From contig JAFBAL010000005.1 in the NCBI GenBank assembly GCA_019247845.1, forward strand, positions 22,873 to 86,872: 64,000 nucleotides of DNA, given 5' to 3'. The stretch is from Alphaproteobacteria bacterium (lineage in GTDB: Bacteria > Pseudomonadota > Alphaproteobacteria > Micropepsales > Micropepsaceae). Of the stretch, positions 17,828 through 26,614 are shown piece by piece; the stretch's first letter is position 1; each line of letters starts with the position of its first letter. Under the pieces are notes generated by a model. That model was not told where the DNA came from. It ran no database searches and was given only the letters and a program-made list of their open reading frames with translations. The translations under genes were made by a program, and so were the position numbers.

Positions 17828-19591
17828 TCACCCGTTGATGCTTTGCGGCTTCGCCGGCGCCGTGCCCTGCTGGTTCACCAGGAAGCGGCGCACGTCGGTG
17901 TCGGGCGGGTTGGCGACGCCTTTGCCGGGGCCGGGCTCGCCGAGCTCGTCGAGCGAGAAGTCCATCCGCGCCTCATAGGTGCGGTCGAGCTGGTTGCGAA
18001 AAGCCTTCTCGGCCTCGTACCAGGCGGCCTTCAGCGTGCCGTCCGGGCAGGTCGAATATTCCTGCGGCAGGATCGCGCCCCAGCGCCGCTCGATGCAGTG
18101 ATAGGGATCGAACGACATCGCGAACAGGCGCCGCCGCGCCTCCTCGTAGCCGATGGTGATCGTCATGCCGTCGGTGCGCGTGTACGAGATCGAGCACGCC
18201 GCCGTCCTCCCGTCGTAGAGCGCGATCAGCTCGGCGATCAGGTCGCTGCCCTTGTACTGCAGCCTGGGATCCCTGGCGCGGTACATCGCGACGAAGCGCT
18301 CGACGGTGTCGCGCAGCTCCTTGAACGCCGTCTTCAGCCGCGCGTCGCGCGACGGCGTGGAATAGGTCTCCCAGTCGCCCTCGGTGCCGTAGATGTTCAC
18401 CGGCAGCCGGTCCGGCTCGGACTGGTTGGCGATGCCGGCCCTGATCGCCAGGTCGACCGCGATGACGCGGTCGTGAAGGTCCGCGCAGTTGGAATCGATC
18501 ATGTCCGAGACCTCGCGCAGCGGATCGAACTGCAGCCGGCCGCCGGCCAGCTTGGCGCGGACATAGTCGTACCAGTCGATCGCCTGGCCGTTCAGCGCGA
18601 AGCCGCCCTGGCGCCAGTCGTGGTCGTCGTCGGGCCGCTTTCCCGTGCCGTAGAACTGCTCGACCGAGAAGTCGGCGATCTGCGCATTCGCCGCCGGCAC
18701 CGCGTGCCCGCCGATATAGCTGCCGTCGGGAAGCTGCCGCGCGCCGACGAGCTTCAGCGGCCGCCAGTTCTTGAAGCCCGCGCTCATCCCCGGGAAGGCG
18801 CGCACGAAGCGCAGGTCGTAGAAGCCATGCGTGATCGAGCTGTCGGGATGGGCGTCGATATAGCGGATGCGTCCGTCCGGCTCGACCTTGTAGACGGTCG
18901 CGACGTGGCCGTTGGGGTCGTAGATCATCGTGCCCGGATGGATCGATTTCGCGTCGATGACCGGCGAATAGGTGTCGCTGTCCTGCGGCTCTTCCAGCAG
19001 CGGATGGATGCGGAACGTCGCCGACGAGATCGCGTCGCGCAGCGTCTCCATCACGGCATAGCCGGTCGTCCCGCCGCTCGGCACGGTGACGCGTTCGGCG
19101 ACCGCGTTGCCCTTGAAGGTATAGCGGATGTCGCGGCCCGAGCCGCGCGAACTGACTTCGCTCACATAGCCGAAGGGCAGGCCGCGCTTCCAGGCGAAAT
19201 AGAAGCGCAGGTTGTAGGGCAGGTCGGCGCAGTCCGAGCGGAAATAGACGCCGTCGGGGTCGCTGGCGCGGAACGGGTTGCGCATCGAGTGCAGGCACTT
19301 GTCGACCGTGTTGCAGCCCGAATCGCCGATGTCGGCGACGAAGCGGCTGTAGTCGCGCTCGTCGGTCTCGCTCCAATGGTCGGTGCGCACGACGTAGATC
19401 GGCTGATATCCGGCAGGGTGGGCCGCGGCGGGCGCCGCCGCGACCGGTGGCGGCACGACAGGCACGGCGGGCGCGGCAGGGCTCGCTATGGCCGGCGCCG
19501 CCGCGGCGGACAGCGGCGCGGGCGCGTCGGCATAGGCCGCGCTCGCGAGCAGCGCCGCCGTCAGCAGGCCGAGTGCCGTTCTTCCCCCCAT
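17828..19591 (-). CDS. Large secreted protein with possible Cys-His-Asp triad
   Basis: This 587-residue protein has a signal peptide (MGGRTALGLLTAALLASAAYA), then an Ala/Pro-rich linker to about residue 60 and a long folded region. I do not recognise the family. The layout SDCADLPYNLRFYFAWKRGLPF (Cys121), PNGHVATVYKV (His229) and RYIDAHPD (Asp246) resembles the catalytic order of papain-like, NlpC/P60 or transglutaminase-like enzymes: a buried Cys opening a helix, then His and Asp on neighbouring strands. A signal peptide and this triad would fit a cell-wall or protein-processing enzyme, but that is inference. The gene stands alone, convergent with the TonB cluster and divergent from modB (126 bp). 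Confidence 0.7.
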   Translation of the reverse strand: MGGRTALGLLTAALLASAAYADAPAPLSAAAAPAIASPAAPAVPVVPPPVAAAPAAAHPAGYQPIYVVRTDHWSETDERDYSRFVADIGDSGCNTVDKCLHSMRNPFRASDPDGVYFRSDCADLPYNLRFYFAWKRGLPFGYVSEVSSRGSGRDIRYTFKGNAVAERVTVPSGGTTGYAVMETLRDAISSATFRIHPLLEEPQDSDTYSPVIDAKSIHPGTMIYDPNGHVATVYKVEPDGRIRYIDAHPDSSITHGFYDLRFVRAFPGMSAGFKNWRPLKLVGARQLPDGSYIGGHAVPAANAQIADFSVEQFYGTGKRPDDDHDWRQGGFALNGQAIDWYDYVRAKLAGGRLQFDPLREVSDMIDSNCADLHDRVIAVDLAIRAGIANQSEPDRLPVNIYGTEGDWETYSTPSRDARLKTAFKELRDTVERFVAMYRARDPRLQYKGSDLIAELIALYDGRTAACSISYTRTDGMTITIGYEEARRRLFAMSFDPYHCIERRWGAILPQEYSTCPDGTLKAAWYEAEKAFRNQLDRTYEARMDFSLDELGEPGPGKGVANPPDTDVRRFLVNQQGTAPAKPQSING

Positions 19592-19717
19592 GGCGCGACG
19601 GTAAGGGCTCGGCCCGTCCGGTCAAGCCGAACGAAACAGGGTTAGCGGCGCCCGTGGCAGCACGGCCACGCCCCGTGCCATCCTCGGGCCCATGACCGAT
19701 TTGGCCGCCCATCGCCG

Positions 19718-20401
19718 ATGACCGATCTCCTCACCCCCGACGAGGCCGAGGCGCTGCTGCTCAGCCTGCGCGTGTCGTTCGTGGCGGTGTTCGCGGCGCT
19801 GCCCTTCGCGGTGGCCGCGGCGCTCTGGCTGTCGCGGACGCGCTTCCCGGGCAAGGTCGTGATCGACGGGCTGATCCATCTGCCGCTGATCCTGCCGCCC
19901 GTGGCGGTCGGCTTCCTGCTCCTGGTGCTGCTCGGCACGCGCGGCGGGCTGGGCGGGTGGCTGTACCAGAGCTTCGGCATCCGCTTCGTGTTCAGCTGGA
20001 CGGGCGCCGCGCTGGCCTCGGCGCTGATCACCTTCCCGTTCCAGGTGCGCGCGATACGGCTTGCGCTCGAAGGCGCCGATCCGGGTCTCGACGCGGCGGC
20101 CGAGACCTTGGGCGCCGGATGGTGGGACCGGCTCGTCAATCTTACCTTGCCGCTCGCCTTCCCCGGCATCGTCGCCGGCCTCATCACCGCCTTCGCCGCG
20201 AGCCTTGGCGAGTTCGGCGCCATCATCACCTTCGTCTCGAACATCCCCGGCGAGACGAGGACATTGCCGCTCGCGATCTACAGCGCGCTGCAATCGCCGG
20301 GCGGCGAGGCCGAGGCGGCGCGGCTGTCGCTGATCTCGATCCTTCTGGCGCTGCTGTTCATGACCTTGGCCGAATTGGCCCAGCGGCGGATGAAGCGATG
20401 A
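19718..20401 (+). CDS. modB: Molybdate ABC transporter permease
   Basis: The 227-residue inner-membrane permease has about five to six helices (for example FVAVFAALPFAVAAALWL and LIHLPLILPPVAVGFLLLVLLG). It carries the ABC coupling motif EAAETLGAGWWDRLVNLTLPLAFPGI and the ModB-type ending (GEFGAIITFVSNIPGETRTLPLAIY). It passes molybdate from a periplasmic binding protein across the membrane using the ATPase encoded next. The stop overlaps the modC start (ATGA). No modA is found in this window, which is unusual because modABC are normally together. Confidence 0.9.
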   Translation: MTDLLTPDEAEALLLSLRVSFVAVFAALPFAVAAALWLSRTRFPGKVVIDGLIHLPLILPPVAVGFLLLVLLGTRGGLGGWLYQSFGIRFVFSWTGAALASALITFPFQVRAIRLALEGADPGLDAAAETLGAGWWDRLVNLTLPLAFPGIVAGLITAFAASLGEFGAIITFVSNIPGETRTLPLAIYSALQSPGGEAEAARLSLISILLALLFMTLAELAQRRMKR

Positions 20402-21432
20402 GCCTCGAGGTCGCGCTCGAGCACCGCTTCGGCGCCTTCGCGCTCGACGTCGCGTTCGGCATAGAGCGCGCCTGCGTCACCGCGCTGTTCGGGCCGTCGG
20501 GCGCCGGCAAGACCAGCGTCGTGAACGCGGTGGCGGGCCTCTTCAAGCCACGCATCGGCCGCATCGTCGTGGACGGCCGCGTCGTGCTCGACACGGAGGC
20601 GGACGTGTTCGTCCCCGCCCGCGCGCGGCGCACGGGATACGTCTTCCAGGACGCGCGGCTGTTCCCGCATATGAACGTCGAGGACAATCTGCGCTTCGGC
20701 TGGCGGCGCGCGGCGCATCGGATGGACGAGCATGCCATCGAGGGCGTCGTCGACATGCTCGGGCTGGCGCGCCTGCTCGAGCGTCGCGTGGCCAAGCTTT
20801 CCGGCGGCGAGAAAAGCCGCGTGGCTCTGGGCCGCGCGCTGCTTTCATCGCCCGATATCCTCCTGCTCGACGAGCCGCTGGCGGCGCTCGATGCGGGCCG
20901 CCGCGCCGAGATCCTCCCTTATCTCGAGCGGCTGAAGGAGACGGGCCTGCCGATGCTCTATGTCAGCCACAACGTCGACGAGGTCGCGCGTCTCGCCGAC
21001 GAGGTCGTGATGATCGCCGACGGCAAGGTGACGGCCCAGGGCTCGGTCTTCGACCTGCTGACGGGCCTCGGCGTGGCGGCGGTCGGCGCGGTCCTGGAGA
21101 CGCGCATCGTGGCACAGCGCGACGGGTTGACCGTGCTCGGCTTCGACGGCGGCGAGCTTGTGGTGCCTGAGGTCGAGCGCGCGCGCCGCGTGCGGCTGCG
21201 CGCCGAGGACATCATGCTGGCGCGCGAGGAGCCGCGCGCCATCTCCGCCAACAACGTGCTGCCCGCGACCGTCGTCGCGGTCGCGCCGCACGGCGCGCAG
21301 GCCGACGTGCTGCTCGCGATGGGCAAGGCGCGGCTGGTCGCGCGCATAACGCAAGCCTCGGCCAGGCGGCTGGAGCTTTCGCCCGGCGTGCCGGTATTCG
21401 CCGTCATAAAGACCGTCATCATCGACCCTTGA
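20398..21432 (+). CDS. modC: Molybdate ABC transporter ATP-binding protein
   Basis: The 344-residue ATPase has Walker A GPSGAGKTS (32-40), Q-loop GYVFQDARLFPH, signature LSGGE (with Glu where Gln follows in most ABC proteins), Walker B ILLLDEPLAALD and H-loop YVSHN. A C-terminal MOP-like domain (SANNVLPATVVAVAPHGAQADVLL, about 285-340) senses molybdate in this family. It is translationally coupled to modB by a 4-bp overlap and is followed 13 bp later by an unrelated CMD-family gene. Confidence 0.92.
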   Translation: MSLEVALEHRFGAFALDVAFGIERACVTALFGPSGAGKTSVVNAVAGLFKPRIGRIVVDGRVVLDTEADVFVPARARRTGYVFQDARLFPHMNVEDNLRFGWRRAAHRMDEHAIEGVVDMLGLARLLERRVAKLSGGEKSRVALGRALLSSPDILLLDEPLAALDAGRRAEILPYLERLKETGLPMLYVSHNVDEVARLADEVVMIADGKVTAQGSVFDLLTGLGVAAVGAVLETRIVAQRDGLTVLGFDGGELVVPEVERARRVRLRAEDIMLAREEPRAISANNVLPATVVAVAPHGAQADVLLAMGKARLVARITQASARRLELSPGVPVFAVIKTVIIDP

Positions 21433-21445
21433 GCCGGAGCGACCC

Positions 21446-22000
21446 ATGCCTCTCATTCCCTATGCCGACACCGATGCGCTGCCCGATGCGGCGCGCCAGG
21501 CCTTCGACGCGCTGCCGCGCAAGCTCAACATCTTCCGCATGTGGGCCAACGCGGCGACGCTGTTCGTGCCCGGGATGGGCTTCGGCGGCGCGATCCTGTC
21601 GAAGGAGATGCTGGGGAAGGACCTGCGCGAGCTGATCATCCTCGCCGTCGCGCGCCTCGAAGGCGGCATCTACGAATGGGTGCAGCACGTGCCGATCGGC
21701 AAGCGCGCCGGCTGCAGCGATGCGCAGATCGCGGCGCTCGAGGCGCTCGCCTTCGACGACGCGGCGTTCGACGGCCGCGCCAGGGCGATGCTCGAGCTGG
21801 TGCGCGAGGTCGTGCGCAACGTGAAGGCCGGCGAGGCGACGGTCGAAGAGGCCAAGCGGCATTTCTCGCCGCAAGAAATCGTCGAGATCATCCTGACCGC
21901 CGGCTTCTACATGACCATGGCGCGCATGACCGAAACCACCCGCGTCGAGGTCGATGCGCCCGAGGGCGTGGCGGTGCCGGAGTGGGGGAAGGTGGGATGA
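21446..22000 (+). CDS. Carboxymuconolactone decarboxylase-family (AhpD-like) protein
   Basis: This 184-residue all-helical protein has the CMD fold: MWANAATLFVPGMGFGGAIL, LGKDLRELIILAVARLEGGIYEWVQHVPIGKRAGCSDAQI and a C-terminal helix SPQEIVEIILTAGFYMTMARM. In AhpD the active site is E...CxxC..H. Here the segment reads EWVQHV, keeping the Glu and His but lacking the CxxC pair, so a disulfide-based peroxidase activity is unlikely. The role is unknown. The stop overlaps the next gene by 4 bp. Confidence 0.85.
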   Translation: MPLIPYADTDALPDAARQAFDALPRKLNIFRMWANAATLFVPGMGFGGAILSKEMLGKDLRELIILAVARLEGGIYEWVQHVPIGKRAGCSDAQIAALEALAFDDAAFDGRARAMLELVREVVRNVKAGEATVEEAKRHFSPQEIVEIILTAGFYMTMARMTETTRVEVDAPEGVAVPEWGKVG

Positions 22001-22557
22001 AGAAAGCCGGGTTGGCTGTTCTTGCCGCCGCCATGCTTTTGGCGCCCGGCCGCGCCGCCGAGGAGAGTGAGGCGGCGCTGGCCGAGCGCGCGCTGGCGAT
22101 CTCGGTCGAACGCGATGACGCCCACATTGTGGCCGCGAGTTGGAACGGCCGCCCCTTTCTGTTCGTCGATTATCTCAAGGACGCGGAGCGTGAACTCGTC
22201 GCGCTCGAGAAGACCGCAAACGGCTATCGGCGAGTCGTTGTCACGGCCGGCGAAGAAGAAGGTGGTACGCCCGACATCGCCATCGGGTTCGCCAATGCCG
22301 ATAGCGATCCGGCCAAAGAGCTCATCGTGCTCCTGGCTTGGCCGCAAGTGCATTTGGACGTCGGCGGGACGCTCTACGAAGTGCGTATCTTCGACGATCT
22401 TCATGCCGGCCAGACCAAGCTCGCCTATTTGCCTGGCGTGAGTCACCGTTTCGAAGGTCACAATTGCGATTGCGCTTGGGATGACGGCAGGATCGACCGC
22501 TATCCCTTCAAGACCATCGCCGGGATCAAGGCGAAGCTCAGGAAGATGGGCTTCTGA
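21997..22557 (+). CDS. Exported protein of unknown function
   Basis: This 186-residue protein starts at the ATG overlapping the CMD gene stop (ATGA). It has a signal peptide (MKKAGLAVLAAAMLLAPGRAA) and a beta-rich mature part (RPFLFVDYLKDAERELVAL, GGTPDIAIGFANADSDPAKELIVLLAW). The C-terminus has a Cys pair (GHNCDCAWDDG) and ends KAKLRKMGF. I do not recognise a family. It overlaps the convergent gtrA gene by 20 bp at the 3' end. Confidence 0.75.
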   Translation: MKKAGLAVLAAAMLLAPGRAAEESEAALAERALAISVERDDAHIVAASWNGRPFLFVDYLKDAERELVALEKTANGYRRVVVTAGEEEGGTPDIAIGFANADSDPAKELIVLLAWPQVHLDVGGTLYEVRIFDDLHAGQTKLAYLPGVSHRFEGHNCDCAWDDGRIDRYPFKTIAGIKAKLRKMGF

Positions 22558-22921
22558 ACACAAGCTTCTTCGACAGCGTGAAATTGAACACCATGCCGGC
22601 GAGCACGCCGGCGGCGAGCGCCAGCATCGCATCGAGCCTGGTGAAGTGGACCAGCGCCTCGTAGACGGCGAGGTTGACCAGGGCGCCCAGGCTGTTGGTG
22701 GCGACGAAGCGCAGCCATTCGGCGAGGAGCCGGTCGCTGGCGTGCTCGCGGAAGGTCAGCGTGCGGTTGCCCCACCAGGTGAAGGTGACCGCGGGCACGA
22801 AGGCAAAGAACCACGCGGCGTCCTTGCCCAGGTGCAGCCAGTGGATCGCGACGTAAAGCGCCGCCTCGTTGACGACGAAGCCCGCCGCGCCGACCGCCGC
22901 GAAGCGCAGGAAGGCGCTCAC
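22538..22921 (-). CDS. GtrA-family membrane protein
   Basis: This 127-residue protein has four membrane helices (LRFAAVGAAGFVVNEAALYVA, AWFFAFVPAVTFTWWGNRTL, RFVATNSLGALVNLAVYEAL, MLALAAGVLAGMVFNFTLSKKL). It shows the GtrA signatures F(A/V)VGA.GF.VN and F..N...F. GtrA proteins are thought to flip or help move polyprenol-linked sugars. It is the last gene of a three-gene operon; its start overlaps the stop of the GT2 gene by 4 bp. Confidence 0.9.
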   Translation of the reverse strand: MSAFLRFAAVGAAGFVVNEAALYVAIHWLHLGKDAAWFFAFVPAVTFTWWGNRTLTFREHASDRLLAEWLRFVATNSLGALVNLAVYEALVHFTRLDAMLALAAGVLAGMVFNFTLSKKLVFRSPSS

Positions 22922-23874
22922 GGAAGCTTCAAATCCTGCGGGCCGGGGATGGCGAGATAGGCCATGCGCTTCTCCTCCCAGCGGCCGCGCGTGACCGTGT
23001 CGAGGATGAGGCCGCTGGCGAGCGCCAGGAATGCCAGCACCATGGCGCCGACCGCGACCAAAGCGGTCGGCAGGCGCGGCACCAGGCCGGTATGGAAGTA
23101 ATCGATCACCACCGGGGTGCCGAGAGCGGTCGAAAACACGAACAGCAAAAGGAAGATCGTCGTGAAGAACACCAGCGGCCGTTCCTCGCGCACCAGGGCC
23201 GCGATGGTGAAGAGGATGCGGAAACCGTCGCGATAGGTGTTGAGCTTGGAGACCGAGCCCTCGGGACGTTCCTTGTAGCGCGTCTGGACCTCGATCATCG
23301 GCATCAGCAGGCGCACGGCATGGACGGTGAGCTCGGTCTCGATGCCGAAGCCTTCGGCGGTGAACGGGAACGACTTCACGAAGCGGCGCGACATGATGCG
23401 GTAGCCGCTCAGCATGTCGTTGAGCTTGACGTTGAACATCATCGCGGTGAGGCCGGTGAGCAGCCGGTTGCCCAGCACATGGCCGGCGCGATAGGCCGCC
23501 TGGCCGGTCGCCACGCGCTGGCCGGTGACGATGTCGAGCCCTTCCTCCACCAGCCTTCCGATCAAGGCCGGCGCGGCAGAGGCGTCATAGGTGTCGTCGC
23601 CGTCGACCAGCACGTAGACGTCGGCCTCGACGTCGGCGAACATGCGCCGCACGACGTTGCCCTTGCCTTGGCGCAGCTCGCTGCGCACCACCGCGCCCGC
23701 CTCGCGCGCGCGCGCCGCCGTCTCGTCCTTGGAGTTGTTGTCGTAGACGTAGATCGCGGCCTGCGGCAGCGCGGCGCGGAAGTCGCGCACCACGGTGGCG
23801 ATCGCGGCCTCTTCGTTGTAGCAGGGCACGATGACGGCGATGCGGGCGCCGGCTCGGAGGGTCTCGTCGGTCAT
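22918..23874 (-). CDS. GT2 glycosyltransferase (polyprenol-phosphate sugar synthase-like)
   Basis: The 318-residue enzyme has a GT-A domain with IAVIVPCYNEEAAIATVV at the start, YVYDNNSKDETAARA and the metal-binding LVDGDDTYD (about 100), plus the DMLSGYRIMSRRFVKSFP acceptor region. Two C-terminal membrane helices follow (VFFTTIFLLLFVFSTALG, LPTALVAVGAMVLAFLALAS). This layout is typical of DPM1/Gtr-type enzymes that load a sugar on a lipid phosphate. ATG 23874 is chosen because it overlaps the upstream stop (ATGA). GtrA downstream fits as its partner. Confidence 0.88.
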   Translation of the reverse strand: MTDETLRAGARIAVIVPCYNEEAAIATVVRDFRAALPQAAIYVYDNNSKDETAARAREAGAVVRSELRQGKGNVVRRMFADVEADVYVLVDGDDTYDASAAPALIGRLVEEGLDIVTGQRVATGQAAYRAGHVLGNRLLTGLTAMMFNVKLNDMLSGYRIMSRRFVKSFPFTAEGFGIETELTVHAVRLLMPMIEVQTRYKERPEGSVSKLNTYRDGFRILFTIAALVREERPLVFFTTIFLLLFVFSTALGTPVVIDYFHTGLVPRLPTALVAVGAMVLAFLALASGLILDTVTRGRWEEKRMAYLAIPGPQDLKLP

Positions 23875-25481
23875 TTTATCGGCGGATGCTTGAATATCGG
23901 GCACAATTGATACGCGCCTATGATGTTGGTGTCGAACAGGGTGCATTTCGACCAGTCGATGGACAGATCGTAGTCCAAAAGCGCGTCGTGCGCCCGGATC
24001 ATGTCGAAGGATTCGGCGATCAGGTAGAGGTCGCCTTTCCAGGCCTTGACCCGCTTGCGCATCCCGGCGGTCAGCCCGGTGCCGTCCTTGGGCTGCAGCA
24101 TCCAGCCGTCGATGCGCAGCACGGGAATCTCGGGCGGCATTTGGGGCACGATGAAGCCCATGGGCGAGTTGCCGGTCATCAGCACCATGGTGTGCTTGGG
24201 GTCCTCCCATTTTGGCAACGCCACGCTCACATAGGGGCTGTCGTTGTCGAGCGGCGCGCGGTCCAGGAAATCGGGCCGGGTCAGGACCAGCGCCGCGAAG
24301 AAGGCGCAAGCGAGCGTCACCAGCTGCGCCCGGCGCGGGATGGGCAACAACCCGACCGCTGCCGCGATCAGAAGCGGCGAGAGCATCTCGAGCAGCACGA
24401 TGTAGCGGTAGATCGCGAAGACCCGAAGCCAGGCGAAATAGGATGCGGCCGCGAAGGCGAAGAGGATCGCGGTCCCGCGCAAGCTCATCAGCGGGTCCTT
24501 CGAGCGGCGGCCGCTGAGCCACGCCAGGGCGGCGCCGATCACGCCGACATAGGCGAGCGCCACGCGGATGTCGCGATAGGGCAGGTCGTCGGCCACCGAC
24601 CAGTCCTCCGCGAACAGGATCGGATAGAGCACCTGCCTCCAGAAATGCGTCGGCACGAAGCGCAGGTCGCGGTAGTTGCGCGCCATGGCGAGCGGCGATT
24701 CGAAGTACTGGTTGAAATAGGGGAAGAGCGGATTGCCGGTCAGCGCCTCCATCTTCGCCATCCAGAAGCCGGCGCAGAGCGCGAAGCCGGCCGCGCCGCC
24801 GATGCCGCCCGCGACGAGCCGCGTCGCCTGGTGCTTCCAGCCGCCGCCGACGGCCAGAAGCGCCACCGCGAAGCCGACCGCGAAGGGCGCTTCGGGAAGC
24901 TTCAGGCCCGGTGCCATGCCGACGAGGAAGCCGGCGACCGCAGTGAGCGCTGCCGTCTTCCACAGCGCGCCTTCGCGCAAGGTCGGGCCGCAGCAGATCA
25001 GGATCGCGACCCCGCTCAGGATGAACAGGCTCATCACATTGTCGTAGTAGTGCAGGCCCAGAAGGCTGAGCGTCAGGCCGCCCGTCTGTCCGAGCAGCGC
25101 CAGCGCGCCGGCGCCCAGCTTGTATTCGTCGATGCGCAGCGTCTGCCGTCCGATGAGATAGAGCGGCACGACGTTGGCGCCCTGCACCGCGCCCAGCGCC
25201 CCCAGCGCGAACCACGGCGGCGTGTGGGTGGCCAGCCAATAGAACGGGATGTCGAGGAACGGGTTGTAGTAGCTCGCCTGGTGCGCGACCACGACGTCGA
25301 TCGCCATCCGGTCGTTCAGGTAGGCGTAAGGGATGTACCAATGATAGTTGCGGAAATCCCAGGACGTGTCCTTGCCCAGATAGACGACGAACGCCGCCCA
25401 GACGAGGACGGCCGCGCCTAGGAACAGCCATTCGCGCGGCGCCAGACGCAGGTCGCGGGGATCGTCTAGAGGGGAGGACAT
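23871..25481 (-). CDS. Multi-pass membrane protein, GT-C glycosyltransferase-like
   Basis: This 536-residue protein has roughly ten or more membrane helices and a soluble C-terminal part. An early acidic loop (TSWDFRNYHWYIPYAY) places Asp-Phe in the first periplasmic loop, as GT-C enzymes that use polyprenol-phosphate sugars do. It is co-transcribed with a GT2 and a GtrA (4-bp overlap downstream), which strengthens the idea that it transfers the lipid-linked sugar outside the membrane. Substrate and acceptor are unknown. ATG 25481 is preferred to TTG 25484. Confidence 0.7.
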   Translation of the reverse strand: MSSPLDDPRDLRLAPREWLFLGAAVLVWAAFVVYLGKDTSWDFRNYHWYIPYAYLNDRMAIDVVVAHQASYYNPFLDIPFYWLATHTPPWFALGALGAVQGANVVPLYLIGRQTLRIDEYKLGAGALALLGQTGGLTLSLLGLHYYDNVMSLFILSGVAILICCGPTLREGALWKTAALTAVAGFLVGMAPGLKLPEAPFAVGFAVALLAVGGGWKHQATRLVAGGIGGAAGFALCAGFWMAKMEALTGNPLFPYFNQYFESPLAMARNYRDLRFVPTHFWRQVLYPILFAEDWSVADDLPYRDIRVALAYVGVIGAALAWLSGRRSKDPLMSLRGTAILFAFAAASYFAWLRVFAIYRYIVLLEMLSPLLIAAAVGLLPIPRRAQLVTLACAFFAALVLTRPDFLDRAPLDNDSPYVSVALPKWEDPKHTMVLMTGNSPMGFIVPQMPPEIPVLRIDGWMLQPKDGTGLTAGMRKRVKAWKGDLYLIAESFDMIRAHDALLDYDLSIDWSKCTLFDTNIIGAYQLCPIFKHPPIK

Positions 25482-25533
25482 CAACCGGCCGGAAGGGATA
25501 CCGGGTGAGCTAAAGCAGAATTCGCGAGGATTT

Positions 25534-26586
25534 TCACCCCTCTATCGCGGGCTCCAGGGCCAGGTTCGAGACGAACTGGCGGGTGCAGGCCGCCCAGGAC
25601 CGCTCCATGGCATAGGCCCGGCAGGCGACGCCGGGGATTTCCAGGGCTTTGCGGCAGGCCCTGGCCAGGTCCTCGTCCAGGCAGGCCACCGGCTCGTCGC
25701 CCACCACGTCCAGCGGGCCCTGGACCGGATAGGCCGCCACCGGCACGCCGCAGGCCAAGGCCTCCAGCATGACCAGGCCGAAGGTGTCGGTGCGGCTGGG
25801 GAAGACGAAGACGTCGCTGGCGGCATAGGCGCGCACCAGCTCCTCGCCGGTCTTCTGGCCCAGGAACTTGGCGTCCGGGAATCTGCGCTCCAGGCTCGCC
25901 CGCGCCGGGCCGTCGCCGATCACGACCTTGGTGCCGGGCAGGTCGGCGCTCAGGAACGCCTCGATGTTCTTCTCGACCGCGACGCGGCCGACCGAGAGGA
26001 AGATGGGGCCGGGGAAATCGAAGCTCGCGTCCGCGATGGGGCGGAACTTGTCGACGTCGACGCCGCGCGACCAGATGCGCAGGTTCTTGAAGCCGTGGCT
26101 CTCCATCTCGCGCTTCAAGGACGGCGTCGCCACCATCATCGCGGTCGCCGGCGCATGGAACCAGCGCAGGAAGCGATAGACCGTCTCTTCCGGAATGAAG
26201 GGGAAGCGCGCGCGGACATATTCGGGGAAGCGGGTGTGGAACGAGGTCGTATAGGGGATGCCGTATTTGATGCAGATGGCGCGCGCCGAAAGCCCCAGCG
26301 TGCCTTCGGTCGCGATGTGGATCGCATCGGGCGCGAATTCGCGGAACTCGTTCTCCAGGCTCCTGCGCGGGAACAGCGACAGGCGGATCTCGGGGTAGGT
26401 CGGCATCGGCACGGTGATGCGCCCTTCCGGCGTCGCATAGCGCACCTCGTGGCCCAGCGCGCGCAGGTCGGACCCCAGGATCTCGAGCGTGCGCACGACG
26501 CCGTTCACCTGCGGTGCCCAGGCATCGGTAACGATGAGGACTTTCAGCGCCTGGCCGTCATGCGCCGTCCCGATGCCGGCCGGCAT
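25534..26586 (-). CDS. GT4-family glycosyltransferase
   Basis: The GT-B fold enzyme has 350 residues from ATG 26586. The N-terminal domain opens with LKVLIVTDAWAPQVNGVVRTL, as in PimB/MgtA-like mannosyl- or glucosyltransferases. The C-terminal domain has FLSVGRVAVEKN and DVFVFPSRTDTFGLVMLEALACGVPV, the nucleotide-sugar-binding EX7E region. It lies 28 bp downstream of the LpxH-like gene on the same strand, so both probably act on envelope lipids such as a glycosylated lipid. The frame is open further upstream (to 26745), but that part overlaps the previous gene. Confidence 0.87.
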   Translation of the reverse strand: MPAGIGTAHDGQALKVLIVTDAWAPQVNGVVRTLEILGSDLRALGHEVRYATPEGRITVPMPTYPEIRLSLFPRRSLENEFREFAPDAIHIATEGTLGLSARAICIKYGIPYTTSFHTRFPEYVRARFPFIPEETVYRFLRWFHAPATAMMVATPSLKREMESHGFKNLRIWSRGVDVDKFRPIADASFDFPGPIFLSVGRVAVEKNIEAFLSADLPGTKVVIGDGPARASLERRFPDAKFLGQKTGEELVRAYAASDVFVFPSRTDTFGLVMLEALACGVPVAAYPVQGPLDVVGDEPVACLDEDLARACRKALEIPGVACRAYAMERSWAACTRQFVSNLALEPAIEG

Positions 26587-26614
26587 CGCGCCGCCCGGCC
26601 TCACGCGGCGGATC

